DNA of 64,000 nucleotides from Coniochaeta sp. PMI_546 (taxonomy: Eukaryota; Ascomycota; Sordariomycetes; Coniochaetales; Coniochaetaceae): contig MU271146.1 of NCBI GenBank assembly GCA_021432605.1, positions 1,426,001 through 1,490,000 on the forward strand, written 5' to 3'. The notes below the pieces were generated by a model that worked only from the letters and a program-made list of their open reading frames with translations, was not told the DNA's origin and ran no database searches. Both the position numbers and the translations under genes were made by a program. This document shows positions 34,738 to 46,014 of this stretch, one piece after another. Within the stretch, counting starts at the first letter, position 1, and every line of letters begins with the position of its first letter.

Positions 34738-37065
34738 TTACCGGACAAGATCTGTCTTCTTTAGAGCCTGTTCAAACAGGTCCCGGCATCTCACCCTACT
34801 CCCCAGTCTGGCACACAATAAGAACGCACCGCTCAGCTTCCGGTGCAGACTGTACGTCTCCTCCGGAGGCGGAGCTAGGCGCTCACGTATCATAACTGGA
34901 ATCTGGCCCTTCACTCTCTCCGTGATTGTCTGGTCTCGGAAGTCATAGACCTCGGGAGCAGAGTCCAAGAACGGCTCGGCTAACGTGAGAACAGATGTGA
35001 TGTGAGCGTCAAGCATAGCCTTGCTCTCATGGCCAGTCAGATACCCTAGTTCCTCAGACAAAGTCTTGACGGCCGCCCTGTCCAACCGGGATGCAGCCTC
35101 GAGCAGCCGAACATACAGCGTAATGAACCTGTCCGGGTACTCCCTTGAGGCGCCGAAGTCGAGCAGCTCGAGCTTGTTCTTCTGCGCGTTGTACAGGAAG
35201 TTGGTCCAGTTTGGATCCGTCTGCATGAACTTGAACTCGGTGATCTCCCTGAGACAGAGCCGCAAGATCTGTGTGCCGATCCAATCCCGCTGTTCCTGGT
35301 TGAAAGACGCCACTCGTGTCACCCCAACACCTTCCATGAATTCCATGGTCAGAACCTGCTTTCCGGATGCCTCCAGATAGATTTTCGGAACGACAAAGAC
35401 ATCGGTCTCATCGGCGAGCAGCGCTCGGTATCGTTCGCCGCAGACAGCTTCCCTCTCGTAGTCGCACTCCCACCCTAACTCGGTCCGGGCATTGTCGATC
35501 GTCTTGTTCAGGTACAATCCCTTCGGAAGCAGCCGAGTCGCTGCGAGAAGCACGCCAATGTTGTCAAGGTCTGAGTTGATCGAGTCTGCGACGCCCGGGA
35601 ACTGAATCTTCACAGCAACCTTCGCGCTGTTGGAACGCAGCGTTGCACGGTGGACCTGTCCAATGGACGCCGCAGCGATGGGCATCTCCTCAAACTCATC
35701 GAACAACTCCCTCCACTCAGGCCCCAAGTTGCTGACAAGGACCTTGTCCCGCTGCCACGCAGGCATGTAGTCCGCACGGTCCTGCACTCTTTGGAGAACC
35801 TCCTGGATGGGAGCGGGGAGCATCTTGGAGTCTTGAAAGCTCATCATCTGGCCCAACTTGAGCGCCGCACCCCTCATTCGGGAGAGCTTGGTGACCAACC
35901 GCTCCATGTTGGCAGCACTGAGCATCATCGAACCTTGACCACCACCACCAACAGCCCGGCTGAGGCCTTCTCCTATCGCACCACCGATCATGCCAGCAGC
36001 TAGACCTCCGTAGTTCCAGAGCCGACTAATTCGAGTTGCAGGAACCTTTGATTCCCGTAGTTGATAACGCGGGGCTGCAGGAGCTGCTGCTGCCAACTCT
36101 CTGGCGAGATCGACATCTTCCTTGGAAAGCTGTGTTTGAGTCCCAACGATATCTTCGGTCGGCCTCTCCTTCGTGACATCTTGATGTGGCTCCGTGTCAG
36201 TAATGACCTGCGTTTCGCGATCTGTTACCGATGGCTTCTCCAAGGTTGTTGAACCGGCGTGCTCAATGACGAGCTCACCTTGGCTCTGGGTTCGTACTGG
36301 TGAGTCAAATTTTTGGTCGAGGTCAGTAGTAGTGGCCGGCTCCGTTACTGGTACAGATCCTGCCTGTGGAGGAGGTAAATTACTTGTCGTTCCTCCGGAG
36401 GCAGGACTTGTCATAGTTTGGGCACTCGGGAGAGTTGTGTCAGATTCTCCGCCTGGTTCTTTCAGCGATTCCAAAATCTTGGACCCCCGAGATGTTCGGA
36501 ATAGTGCGCTGATATCAACGCCCGGCGGAACATCGTCATCCTCCTCTAATGGCGGGACACCGGTTTTGGGTTTCAGGTCGACAAGAGGCGTTGTAGGAGA
36601 TGTCTGGTGAACTATCCCGCTACTTGCAAGGCTCGCCCATGGTGCCGGAACAAACTCTGACTTCCCAGTGCCGCTCTGTCCTTGGTCGCCAACTCTCCCT
36701 TGGAGTTGTGGCGGCCGTTGTAGAGGTACAGTAGCTGCGGGCGGTGAGTGCTGGGGATTACTCGAGGCCAGCCCATTCAAGCCTTCGGATATAGAGCCAT
36801 CCCGCACAGGAGAACGACTATGTCGCTTGTGAGAGACAGGCTCACTAGCTCTTGGCGAAGCAGTCTCGGTCTCAGTAGTGTCGACCGGGCGTGTATCTCT
36901 GCTTCGAGGTTCCAACCTGGTTTGCTGCTTCAGTGCGGTGGCTATGCTCGATGTCTTTGCATAATGATCGAGCTGCCGACCTCTCAGGGCGACATGTTTG
37001 GAGGCGACAGAGCGGGAGGCGTTAAGCACCGCCGCCAGGTCGATTAGGACATCGGCGAGCCTCAT
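34738..37065 (-). CDS. COQ8: Atypical kinase/ATPase COQ8 (ABC1/ADCK family), coenzyme Q biosynthesis
   Basis: Supports assembly of the ubiquinone synthesis complex in the mitochondrial matrix. A single exon of 775 residues starts with ATG at 37065. Diagnostic UbiB-family marks are the KxGQ helix (RGAALKLGQMMSFQD, near residue 400), the Ala-rich nucleotide loop IAAASIGQVHRATL, the VAVKIQFPGV Lys, the ELGWECDYEREA block, QTDPNWTNFLY (catalytic-loop equivalent) and LLDFGASREY (DFG equivalent). The N-terminal 330 residues are Ser/Pro/Thr-rich and mostly without structure, so the protein is far longer than yeast Coq8 (about 500). The first 45 residues are poor in acidic residues after Asp14 and could serve in targeting. 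A Gly/Ala stretch near 355-375 precedes KxGQ and may be membrane-associated. Confidence 0.95.
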   Translation of the reverse strand: MRLADVLIDLAAVLNASRSVASKHVALRGRQLDHYAKTSSIATALKQQTRLEPRSRDTRPVDTTETETASPRASEPVSHKRHSRSPVRDGSISEGLNGLASSNPQHSPPAATVPLQRPPQLQGRVGDQGQSGTGKSEFVPAPWASLASSGIVHQTSPTTPLVDLKPKTGVPPLEEDDDVPPGVDISALFRTSRGSKILESLKEPGGESDTTLPSAQTMTSPASGGTTSNLPPPQAGSVPVTEPATTTDLDQKFDSPVRTQSQGELVIEHAGSTTLEKPSVTDRETQVITDTEPHQDVTKERPTEDIVGTQTQLSKEDVDLARELAAAAPAAPRYQLRESKVPATRISRLWNYGGLAAGMIGGAIGEGLSRAVGGGGQGSMMLSAANMERLVTKLSRMRGAALKLGQMMSFQDSKMLPAPIQEVLQRVQDRADYMPAWQRDKVLVSNLGPEWRELFDEFEEMPIAAASIGQVHRATLRSNSAKVAVKIQFPGVADSINSDLDNIGVLLAATRLLPKGLYLNKTIDNARTELGWECDYEREAVCGERYRALLADETDVFVVPKIYLEASGKQVLTMEFMEGVGVTRVASFNQEQRDWIGTQILRLCLREITEFKFMQTDPNWTNFLYNAQKNKLELLDFGASREYPDRFITLYVRLLEAASRLDRAAVKTLSEELGYLTGHESKAMLDAHITSVLTLAEPFLDSAPEVYDFRDQTITERVKGQIPVMIRERLAPPPEETYSLHRKLSGAFLLCARLGSRVRCRDLFEQALKKTDLVR

Positions 37066-37654
37066 CTGAAAGAACTATGAGAGCATGTGCATCACAGATC
37101 CACCTTCTGAACGGTCTTGAGGAACAACAGGAAGCAATTGAATCTGTGCTTACACCCAGTCTTGAGGGTAATAAGAATGTCGCTGAGAGCTTTACTAGTA
37201 CCTGGAGATAGTCGCGGTTCAAGCTGTCATTGCATCGAACTGACCCAGAAATTTTAGACCCCTGCAAGATTCTCGGGAGGGAGCCGCTAGTCCGAATTGG
37301 TGCTCAACCATTGCCAATATCGGTTAGTCGAATCCAAATAAACTAGATTTCGATAAATTCATCATTGCTCCAGACTTTCGCTGTCTTTGATACCAAGGTA
37401 CTCTTAGCATTCACAGATATGGAATCGGTTCCGATCCTTTTCCATGTTGGTCAAGCTTTACCCTCATGGTATCAGCTACCAATCTTGCCAAGGAAATCAT
37501 CGGTGAGTTAAACGCGTCCCATGTACCATCCTACAAACAGCCAATATGGTAACCAAGGTCAGCATATATAAGTACAGTATTTGGTATCAACAAGGACCAG
37601 ACAGAGGCTGGAGGTAAGTCGACAGAAGGAAAACATGGTGCAACAATATCGATA
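37066..37654. other. Intergenic between COQ8 (5') and PSD1 (3')
   Basis: 589 bases. It should hold the COQ8 promoter and the PSD1 3' untranslated region. Nothing else is recognised. Confidence 0.6.
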
Positions 37655-39368
37655 TCACGTATTCACGAAGCCAATCGCCTGTCCCATCTTTATCCTCTGT
37701 CCCTTTTCGACTGCCCAGGTCCAGCCCTTGTGAGTCCCGCTTTGCGGATCGGTCTCTCCAAGGGGTGCCTCGAAGACCAGCACGATTGTGCTGCCCAGTT
37801 GAAAACCTCCCATCTCCTCTCCTTTCCGGAGAGCGTGGCCGTGTAGGATGGGACTGGCACCCTCGTACGAGGCTTCCGCGTAGCCAGCATACTGTTCCCC
37901 CCGATTTTGTGCCTCCTCAGCGGCGCGGTCTGCTGCAGTATCTGTCGTCAAGCTGTTTGTGCGTAGCTCACGGTCGAAGTTGATCTTGATGGAGCCGACG
38001 TTAGTTGCGCCAACAGGGACGTAGCTAAAGAACCCGTAGCGCCAGCGGCCAAGAAGAACGACTCGCTCGTTCAGCGTGAAGAGACCTGGCAGTGTCCTTT
38101 GCAGATAAGGAGAGACACTGAAAAGCTCGCCGGCAAAGTGTCTTCGCCGCTCCACCACCCAGTTTGTCGGCGAGTGGAAGCGGTGATAGTCGCCAGGTGC
38201 GAGGTAGATGACGGCATAATACAGGGAATGGCGGCGTTCTTCTGAGAGAAGGTCGTACCATGGTTTCTCGCCGAGAGCCAGGTCTGCACCGACCTCGGCG
38301 ACAGACACGGCGGATGGCTTCACGGACTGATCTTCGAGGTCGCTGTGTTTTTTGAACTTTGAGCCTCCGGAAAACAAGTCCGGGAGTGTGTAGGTGATAC
38401 CATTAACACGCGCAAACTCCTCGTCCTTCTTCACAAGCTCTTCATCGTGTCTGAGCTCTCTTGAACGGACAGAAGCGTGGCCCTCGTCGTCCGATTGGCT
38501 CGCACTTGAGATGCTCGGGGTGGGTGTCCGCTGGCCGAGCAGGGCGTCGACGGTGTAGGTCATGCCCTTGACTTGCTCAATGTCGCCACCCTCGATCTGA
38601 CCGAACTGGAGAACACGTCCATCGGCGGGTGACACAAGAGCGTTGGGATTGGGGTCTAGCGGTCGAACGCCGGGTTTCAGAGTACGGTAAAAGAATGCAG
38701 CCAAGTTAGGGTAGACATGGAGGTCTGGCTCAGCGACTTCGTCCAGGCTGTTCCTCACGTTAGTTATGGAACTTGGCAATGTTAGCCAGAATACTCACTT
38801 GACTCCAAATATGTATGAGTACAACTTGAAGCCCGGTACCCGGAGATAGTATGGTATTTCGAGCTCATTGAACTTGCCCCATAAGCGGGACAGAGCCTTG
38901 AGCGGAAGAGCAGACATAAGTTGTACTTGCCTACGTATCAATTAGTCCGCCTTGTTCGAAGTCAGTAACATATGCCAAGAGTGAGTCTCACCATGGCCCT
39001 TCCGGTCTGATCCGTGGGCGCTTCTTGGCTTTGCCCTCTGCATCCTGTCCTTCGAACTCCTGCTTTTCTCTCTCTCGCTTGCTGACTCTGTAGAACTGCA
39101 CCAAACCTAGGAAGCCGATACCTAGGCCGACAGGGATGTGAAACCATTGAATCTTGGAGTCGTTTAATGCAGTCCGCAGGCGGGATGAGAAGCGTGGCCG
39201 CTGTTGAGACTTTTGAGAAAACAACCGACGACCGGCGGTATAAGAATGAGACTGGAGCCGATGAGAGGCCAGGAGGGCCGGTCTTTGAGTGAGTGTTGAT
39301 TTGAAGAAAAGAGTGTCACCTGGGACGCGGCTCCCGATGATGCGGGTCCGCGCTGAGATGAGAGACAT
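37655..39368 (-). CDS. PSD1: Mitochondrial phosphatidylserine decarboxylase proenzyme (three exons)
   Basis: Converts phosphatidylserine to phosphatidylethanolamine at the inner mitochondrial membrane. Minus-strand exons 39368-38992, 38930-38799 and 38747-37655 give 533 residues. The ATG at 39368 gives [17 protein letters not shown], the start of an Arg-rich targeting peptide; a TTG further upstream is rejected. One membrane helix follows at about 75-95 ([18 protein letters not shown]). The second junction restores [19 protein letters not shown]. Catalytic blocks include [28 protein letters not shown] and the self-cleavage motif LGST in [16 protein letters not shown] near the C-terminus, which yields the pyruvoyl-bearing alpha chain. 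An insert of about 90 residues ([14 protein letters not shown] onward) separates the first two blocks, as in yeast Psd1. Yeast Psd1 has 500 residues. Confidence 0.96.
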
Positions 39369-40037
39369 GGCTGCTGCTACAGCATCTGAGAAGCGACTCA
39401 GCTCAGAGAGATGCGTCAATTCTGGTAAGAAGTGAGTTTCGTCTATACCGGATATCTGCGTGAAGCTATAGTATAGTACGCCCAGCTACTACACGTATGT
39501 ATGAGGCTCCAACAGTGGAGAGAACTTGAAAGTGGAAATCCATGGTGGAATTTCCGCTCCATCCAAAGAATGACGCAGGTCCAAGAGCTATCCCATAACT
39601 CCCATTGGCCCAAGCTCTCGAAGCCAAGATACTGACTGGATTGCCTAACAGTAATGGTACGTACTGCAGTACCTTAGCATATCGTTGGCGCACGGACCAG
39701 TATTCACCAAGACACCTTGCATCTTTTGGATGACAGCTCTCAGTAGAACAACCATCATCGACCTCCACGTAGCTGCCTCTCGGGCAGTCTGGTTCCTTCG
39801 TTTCCAGATGTACAGAGTCGATTGATTTGCAGCTACAGAGGTGCCTCTGCCCTTTGCACCTACTTGCTTCCTTTTCTTCGTGTGTACCTAACATCGACGT
39901 TTGATTATTTGTCGAGTACCTAATCGGGCTCCATTATTAATATGCTGTCTGTCGACATTCAGTGAGCCCGTCAGCAAGGTGTCAACGCGCCTCCATCACC
40001 GAATCTAGCGTGCACCATCTGTCAAGACACCGCTATA
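39369..40037. promoter_or_regulatory. Divergent region, PSD1 / UBL-protein gene
   Basis: 669 bases between divergent starts. It contains a 12-base palindrome GTACTGCAGTAC (39661-39672) and a cysteine-rich frame on the PSD1 strand (39466-39894, separate entry). Confidence 0.5.
39466..39894 (-). CDS. Cysteine-rich frame upstream of PSD1 (doubtful gene or remnant)
   Basis: An ATG-started frame of 142 codons on the PSD1 strand, ending 97 bases before the PSD1 ATG. Residues 13-65 hold eight cysteines: RCKGQRHLCSCKS, then PDCPRGSYVEVDDGCSTESC, then ARCLGEYW. About two would be expected by chance. The spacing resembles small secreted cysteine-rich fungal proteins, but no signal peptide precedes it and the C-terminal half looks random. 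A potential donor, AAG|GTACTG, sits just after the Cys-rich part. It may be an exon of an unrecognised small gene, a remnant, an upstream frame in the PSD1 leader, or coincidence. Confidence 0.2.
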   Translation of the reverse strand: MLGTHEEKEASRCKGQRHLCSCKSIDSVHLETKEPDCPRGSYVEVDDGCSTESCHPKDARCLGEYWSVRQRYAKVLQYVPLLLGNPVSILASRAWANGSYGIALGPASFFGWSGNSTMDFHFQVLSTVGASYIRVVAGRTIL

Positions 40038-42661
40038 ATGGCGGAACCCGGTGCCACGCCTGCGCAGGGTGACACTCCTTCTAGCTTCAATCTTCAGATT
40101 GTGTCGCCATCTGCGAGCGTGAGCAGGCCGTTGGTCTTTGCAAGTATTCCAGCTTCGACAACAATCCGTCAACTCAAAGAGAAGATCCGCAATGCTGTAG
40201 CAACAAGACCCGCGGACGATCAGCAACGCTTGATACATCGAGGCCGACTCTTGGCTAGAGATGAAGAGACCTTGGAGAACATTTTGGGCGCCGAGGCCGT
40301 AGGTTCCCTGTCGTTTCTCATATACGATGCCGTCTCAACTGACACATTTCTGCTCAGATTCGATCCGGCGAGCAGCAGACACTCCATTTAGTGCTACGAG
40401 ATCTATCTGACCATCATCATGCTCCCGCCCATGCAACAGCCCTCCGTGGCCAAAGCCCAGCCCCAGGCGCATTGCCCGAGACCCAACAAAGAACCATGAA
40501 CCAACAACCACCACGTCCACCTCAACCTCCTCCACAGATGTATCCTCATCCGCATCAGCACATCCACGCCGGCCACGCCTTTCCCCTGGGCAATCGTCCC
40601 CTTACAGCCCCTATTATACATATGCCTCCAGTTATGCTGCCCCTACCATTCCAGCCAAATGGGCCGTTTCATCCCCCAGTAGCTGGTGTGGATGCACCAA
40701 CCCACGAGCAACTTGTGAATCAAGCGCAACAAATGATGGCGCACATGATGAATCAGAACCAGCAGCGAGCAGGCACGCCCGTCGGTGGCACACGTGCCTC
40801 TTCAAATCCGCCGCCAACCGGTCAAGACCCAACCCAAATCTTTGCACAACTAGCCCAACAGCTTGCTCAAAATGCTCAACAGCAGGAAAACCTGGCAAAT
40901 CAAGCGGAGCAAATCACAATCCTGCTAGCCAACCCGGCGACCAATCAACCCAGTCGAGCCGCAGCTTCTCAACAGTTTGTGAACCAGGGTAATGTGCTTC
41001 TAAATCGCGGGCATCGCCTTATGGGAGACGCACAGCAGCTTGTTGACCGGAGTCAGAGGGAGAGAGCTGCTGCTGGTCTTCATGGTATCCAGGACCACGG
41101 GCATACCAATGTACCAGGTCAGGCGAGGAACCTGAGTGGAAGGAACAGCCCAGCCATAGGCCATCCCGTGAATGTGACTCGGGAAATGGTCGGCCCAAAC
41201 GGACAAGTCATCAGGATGACTACCACTGTCAATGGCCAGGCGATGACGACGCAAAATGGGCAGCCACTTCCAATCCTTCCCGGCAGAGGACCTCTGTTAC
41301 CCAACGATGTCCAGAACCTGCTCCGCGGTGCAGAGGCGAGTCAAGCCACGCAGGCAATGACGAACGCAATGCATCGCAGCGCATCAGGTGCGTCACTGGC
41401 TAACATGGCCAATGCCAATGCTCCTATTCAACCGATAGCCCCCGGGGTCACGACGTCCGTGTTTCAAAACGCTTCCCGCCATGGTAGTAGGACAGCCACT
41501 CCAGACCCCTCTCAGAGAACGCCCAGTCACGGAAGCACTTCCCTGGCAGCCTCGGCGCAACCTCCAGCTCAAAGACAAGGATCACAGTCGCAACCCGAAG
41601 TATACATCATGTCGTCGCCTAACGGGCCTCATGCGCTTCTCCTAACCAACCAAGGCACCTACTTCACACCTCCAGCAACCCGCCAACCCACTTCACATAC
41701 GATGCATCATCAGCCATCCGGATCTGCAGCTCCACAAGCCCAGAACCCTGCGCAGGGCCAGAATCCAGCACAGGCCCAGTACGCACCACAAGGTCAGCAG
41801 GGAAGACCATTGCCCCAGGTCCGGTGGCGCCATCAAGTCCAAGCTTTGCCCCCACGACCTGCTGTACCTCCTCTCCCCAACGGGCAGGTTAATCCGGCGA
41901 TCAATCTCCACCAGCACCCGCGCCCGCCCAATGCCGGTGCTGCGGCAGTCCTGGCGGCTGTATGGCCACACATTTGGCTCCTCGTCAGGCTCGCCGCCTT
42001 CGTGTGGTGGTTCACTGCGTCGGACTCCAGCTGGTCACGGTGGATCACGGTCGTGCTTATTGCAATCGGAGTCTTCGCCGTCAACACGGGTCTGTTCAAC
42101 GGCATCGCCCACCAAGCCTGGGATCCGTTCCGGCGTCATCTTGAAGGTCTCTTACTGCCAGGCGCTAACCCGCCGCACAACGCCGGAGCACGTCAAGGAG
42201 ACGGCGCAGCGGCAGATACCCACCGTCAGAATCCGGCTGGTGCAACACCACCACCAGCAGGGCAGCAGCAACCACGGCACGAGAACCCAGATCCAGCCGA
42301 GGCAGCCGCGCGGCTTGTCGCTCAGCGTCAGCACAACAACGCCAACAGGGTCATGGACCAGATACGCCGCATAGAACGGGCCGGCCTACTCTTCCTCGCC
42401 AGTATCGCGCCAGGAGTGGCCGAGCGCCACATCGCGCACCTCGAGGCGCAGGAGCGGACTGCGGCGCAAGAGAGGGCGCGCCGCGAGGCCGAGGCTGCTG
42501 AGGCGGCCGCTGCGGCCCAGGGCCCGGCTGCTGAGGGTACCGAAGATGGTGGAGGGGGGCAAGTGCAGGGAGATGTACAGCCAGGTGGACGGGAGCCCGT
42601 TCAGGAGCCGGCTGATGGGCCTGTGAATGGTCCAAGAGAGGGACCTTTGATCGAGGTTTGA
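40038..42661 (+). CDS. UBL-domain protein with two membrane helices, Usa1/Herp-like (two exons)
   Basis: Exons 40038-40298 and 40358-42661 give 854 residues. An N-terminal ubiquitin-like domain covers about residues 15-105: FNLQIVSPSA, TTIRQLKEKIRNAVATRP, QQRLIHRGRLLARDEETL, and after the intron SGEQQTLHLVLRD. Then come some 500 residues of Pro/Gln/Asn/Ala-rich low-complexity sequence. Two adjacent hydrophobic helices lie at about 617-640 (AAVWPHIWLLVRLAAFVWW) and 649-670 (WITVVLIAIGVFAVNTGLF). An Ala/Glu/Arg-rich helix and an acidic tail end it. UBL plus a paired membrane hairpin is the layout of yeast Usa1 and animal Herp, scaffolds of the Hrd1 ubiquitin-ligase complex in ER-associated degradation. 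That role is inferred from architecture, as the middle is too low-complexity to compare. Confidence 0.8.
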
Positions 42662-43610
42662 GGAGGAGATGTGAGTGTGAAGTCAGCGTTGTGGTATGAG
42701 CGGACACTTTTATGTCGTGTTTGCTTTCCTGTATGATGTGTAGATATACGGTACGAACATAAGATTCTGGCCTGTTGTTCACCCTGGTGTTTTGGCCATT
42801 TCGAGGTTCATGCCCAAAGGATTTTTGGTCAATTCAACCCCCAATTGCAGCGTTGTTTGATTAGCGATCTCTACTTTCACAGCCAGGGACATACTAGTCT
42901 TCTGGTGTCACTCATGGCTGACCCGTTGGATGGTAGCAAGTACTGTGTCGATTGAGTTAAAGCTTCACTTTTCTGTTTACAATTTGCGTGTGATGGCACA
43001 CTCTGACCTACGAGAAAGCCGGGACCAATCCTGCAGTCTACAGAGGAATACACACCCTCCTTACTTATTTAAGAAGCAAGTATTCGCATTGTTGAAGACT
43101 GGAAGCATGAAGTCCTCATTTTACTAGCGTCCTGGAGCCTCGAATATCCACCCTCCTGAACATACACGTGTCTACATAGTTGGACTTCGTGAGCGTGCAA
43201 AAGCAGTGCCATTTTCTCATTCAGCCGTCGTGTCATTGATGAAAGCATCGTAGCTCAAAAATTCGCAAGGCTTGTCCCTTGACCCATATCTCTTCGGGCC
43301 AACCTCCTTGGCAATGTGCTCCTCGAATCCAGATTCAGAGCTCGCCATCCTGTGGTCATCATCACTATCCCTGGAGGTCATCTCAACATGCTAAAAACCT
43401 CTGTCTATGCTCCTTGCAGACCAAATAGAGAACGACTCGATATGTTGTGAAATCCAGTGACCTAGGACTCAAACACATTTTGGAATGCAGAACCTATTCC
43501 CCTCAAGAAACAATCCACCAACAACGACTCATATGCTTTCGCATTTTGAACGACAGACAAGCCAAAGGCAAGGGTGTCGAAAACCAGCCCGGGCATCGAT
43601 GGCCAGCCTC
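42662..43610. other. Convergent 3' intergenic region, UBL gene and azgA
   Basis: About 950 bases between converging genes, longer than other convergent gaps here. Frames inside are short and unrecognised. An imperfect relative of the recurrent palindrome (TACACGTGT) lies at 43163. Confidence 0.5.
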
Positions 43611-46014
43611 TCAGTGCAAGGAGCGGAAAGGACCAGGAGTAGGGGGTCGGCGAATCTCAACTCTGTCCCCAATAGTCGAGGCAGTCCGTGACATGACGCT
43701 ACGCGAAGCAACGCTGTGGGGAGGGGCGCTTGCACGAACCGAGGCAGAGCTCTCGCCATCCACACTGAGGTGTGCGTCCTTGTTGTCCTCTTGACTACTG
43801 CCCCAGCGCTGGCGCCTCGAAAAGATGCGGAGAAGTATGGGCTTCTCGCCGGCAGGCTTCCAGGTCCAGTACTCCTTCTGGTCGTAGTCCTTGGGCGTGA
43901 GAGATCCGCGGGAAACCCACATGATGAAGCCGATCATGAGATTGAGCCCGGTGTAGGTGAATAGTCCACTGGGATATGTTAGCATTTTGATGTTTCGAGT
44001 AGAGACGGGTTGAATGTACGCGATAAGGCCATAGGCAACACTGTAGCTGAATGGGATGAATGTCATGGTGACAAAAGAAGGGATGGCGTCGCCGATGTAT
44101 CCCCAGTTAATGGAGACAACTTGACGGATCATCAAGCAACCAACCTGGTCATTCATTGTTAGTCCAAGGTGCCTTGCTACCGTCAGCTTCGATCAACTCA
44201 CAATGATAAGGGTGCAACCAGTTGCCCAGGGAGGGATGGAAGCGAAGATGGGCGCAAAGAAGAGTGAGATTAAGAAACATATGCCTGTAACGATGCCGGC
44301 AAGCCCAGTTCTTCCTCCCTCGGAAATGCCAGCGCCACTCTCGATGAACACTGTTACGGGTGAACAACCGACGAGGGCTCCAAGTGATATCATTACTGCG
44401 TCGGTGCAGTACGCAACAGTAGCACGGGGGAAGTCTCCTTGTCGGTCCTTTGTCCTGTGACAGAAGCGAGCCATCGAGTACAGGGTTGCCGTACAGTCGA
44501 TAACGTCGACGTAGAGGAAGGTGAAGAGAGCCAAAACGAAGTTAACCCCGTTGGCTCCGCCAAGATCCCACTGCAAAGCGTTCAATGTCTTCTCGATGGG
44601 GTGGAAAGCAACAACGTTCTTGAAGTAGTCGAACCTCTCGTTGCCTTCGTCCGTGTAGGGAAAGTAGGTGAGTTTCGTGTTCCGCCTATGTAAAAATCTT
44701 CAGATGTACAGTCGGGGGAGAGGTCAGGCTTAAGGACTTACGGCCAGGAGAGAATAGAGACGAAGACGATGCCAATGACGATGGCAGATTTCACCCGAAA
44801 TGCCATTAAAAAGGTTGTGAGTAATCCACCACAAACAATCCCGAGCCACATCTTGTCAGGGGTCAGCGATATTTCGCAAGGAATGGCTTTTTCGTCAATG
44901 TCTTTACCTTTGGGTTCGTCATGAGGAGGTTAGGCGGGCATTCGCCGTTCTCCAGTAAATCCTCGGCAGGACATCCGCCAATCGCCATGGGGGTTGCAAT
45001 CGCACCTGTGACGATGCCTATTCCGGACGTATATGACATGCCGATCAGGGTCAGAAAGAGGCCAATGCCAACGCCGCTGGCGGTCTTTATGGTGCCAGGA
45101 ATGATCTTGACAAGCCAATGTCGCATGCCTGTCAAGGCGAGCAAGACAAAGATCCAGCCCTCGACAAATACGGCTGTCAGTGCGAGTCGGTAAGGCACGA
45201 TTCCGAAGCCATTGACACCGACGACTTGGTAGGTGAAGTAGGCATTCAATCCCATACCAGGACTACAAAGCTGTTAGCCGGACTGTTCACTCCATCCGCA
45301 AGCAAAAGGATATCGACTACTCACGCTAAACCAACAGGTAGATTGGTGAGAAATCCAAAGACAATACAGGCAGTGCCAGACAGCGCACAGGTCGCCGTAA
45401 TGAGGTCCAGCTTGACAACTTTCCAGCATTGTGTCAGTAAGAGATGCCGGCTTGATTGCCATCTGGAAGGTCTTACTGTTCTTGCAAGCGTCAAACTCGA
45501 CCTGATTGGTACACGTCACTCCGGTCGGGCTCTCTCTATGACATGCACACGTGCCGCCGGTATCAGAAAGAATGGATGCCTGCCAGGGATTAGCAGAAGA
45601 CCGCTACTTATATCTCGGTGATGCCCACGTTTACGGCAATAATGTATGCCATGGTCGCGAATGTCGTGAGACCAGCTCGAATCTCGGTCATGAAGTTGGC
45701 ATCGAGGATCTCGTCGGCCTGAACGTACGAAATGATATCAGCTGAAGCGAACATAGAAGAAAACTGCGTGTGCTGCTAATGCGATAGAGCTCCTTGGACT
45801 GTAGAGTCGAGAAACTTACATGGCCACTACCCTTGAGGCGAAACACTCGCCCGAAAGTAGAGTGGTTGACCCTATCATTGATACTGCGCATGTAATCCAC
45901 AGTGCCGGTCCACCTCCTCTTCAAGGCCTCTCCGCGGCTCGGCTCAGGTGGCTCAAACCCAAATCGATGCATCTCGATTTCCTCGCCGCCTAATATCTCG
46001 TTAGTCGATGACAT
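43611..46014 (-). CDS. azgA: Purine (adenine/guanine/hypoxanthine) permease, AzgA-type NCS2 family (nine exons)
   Basis: Proton-coupled purine-base importer of the plasma membrane. Minus-strand exons: 46014-45820, 45718-45629, 45579-45477, 45418-45325, 45262-44908, 44851-44742, 44685-44202, 44144-44020, 43968-43611; 1914 bases, 637 residues. Conserved AzgA blocks are GRVFRLKGSGH, EIRAGLTTFATMAYIIAVN, ASILSDTGGTC.C, PVGLAPGMGLNAYFTYQVVG, GVGIGLFLTLIGM, FLYVDVIDCTATLYSMAR and GCSPVTVFIESGAGISEGGRTGL (transport signature). About 12 hydrophobic helices are visible. The C-terminal 120 residues are hydrophilic, Ser/Arg-rich and probably cytosolic. The penultimate intron (44019-43969) is 51 bases, in frame and stop-free; splicing yields the smoother helix GLIAGLFTYTGLN. 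Fungal AzgA has about 580 residues; the excess is in the tail. Confidence 0.93.
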
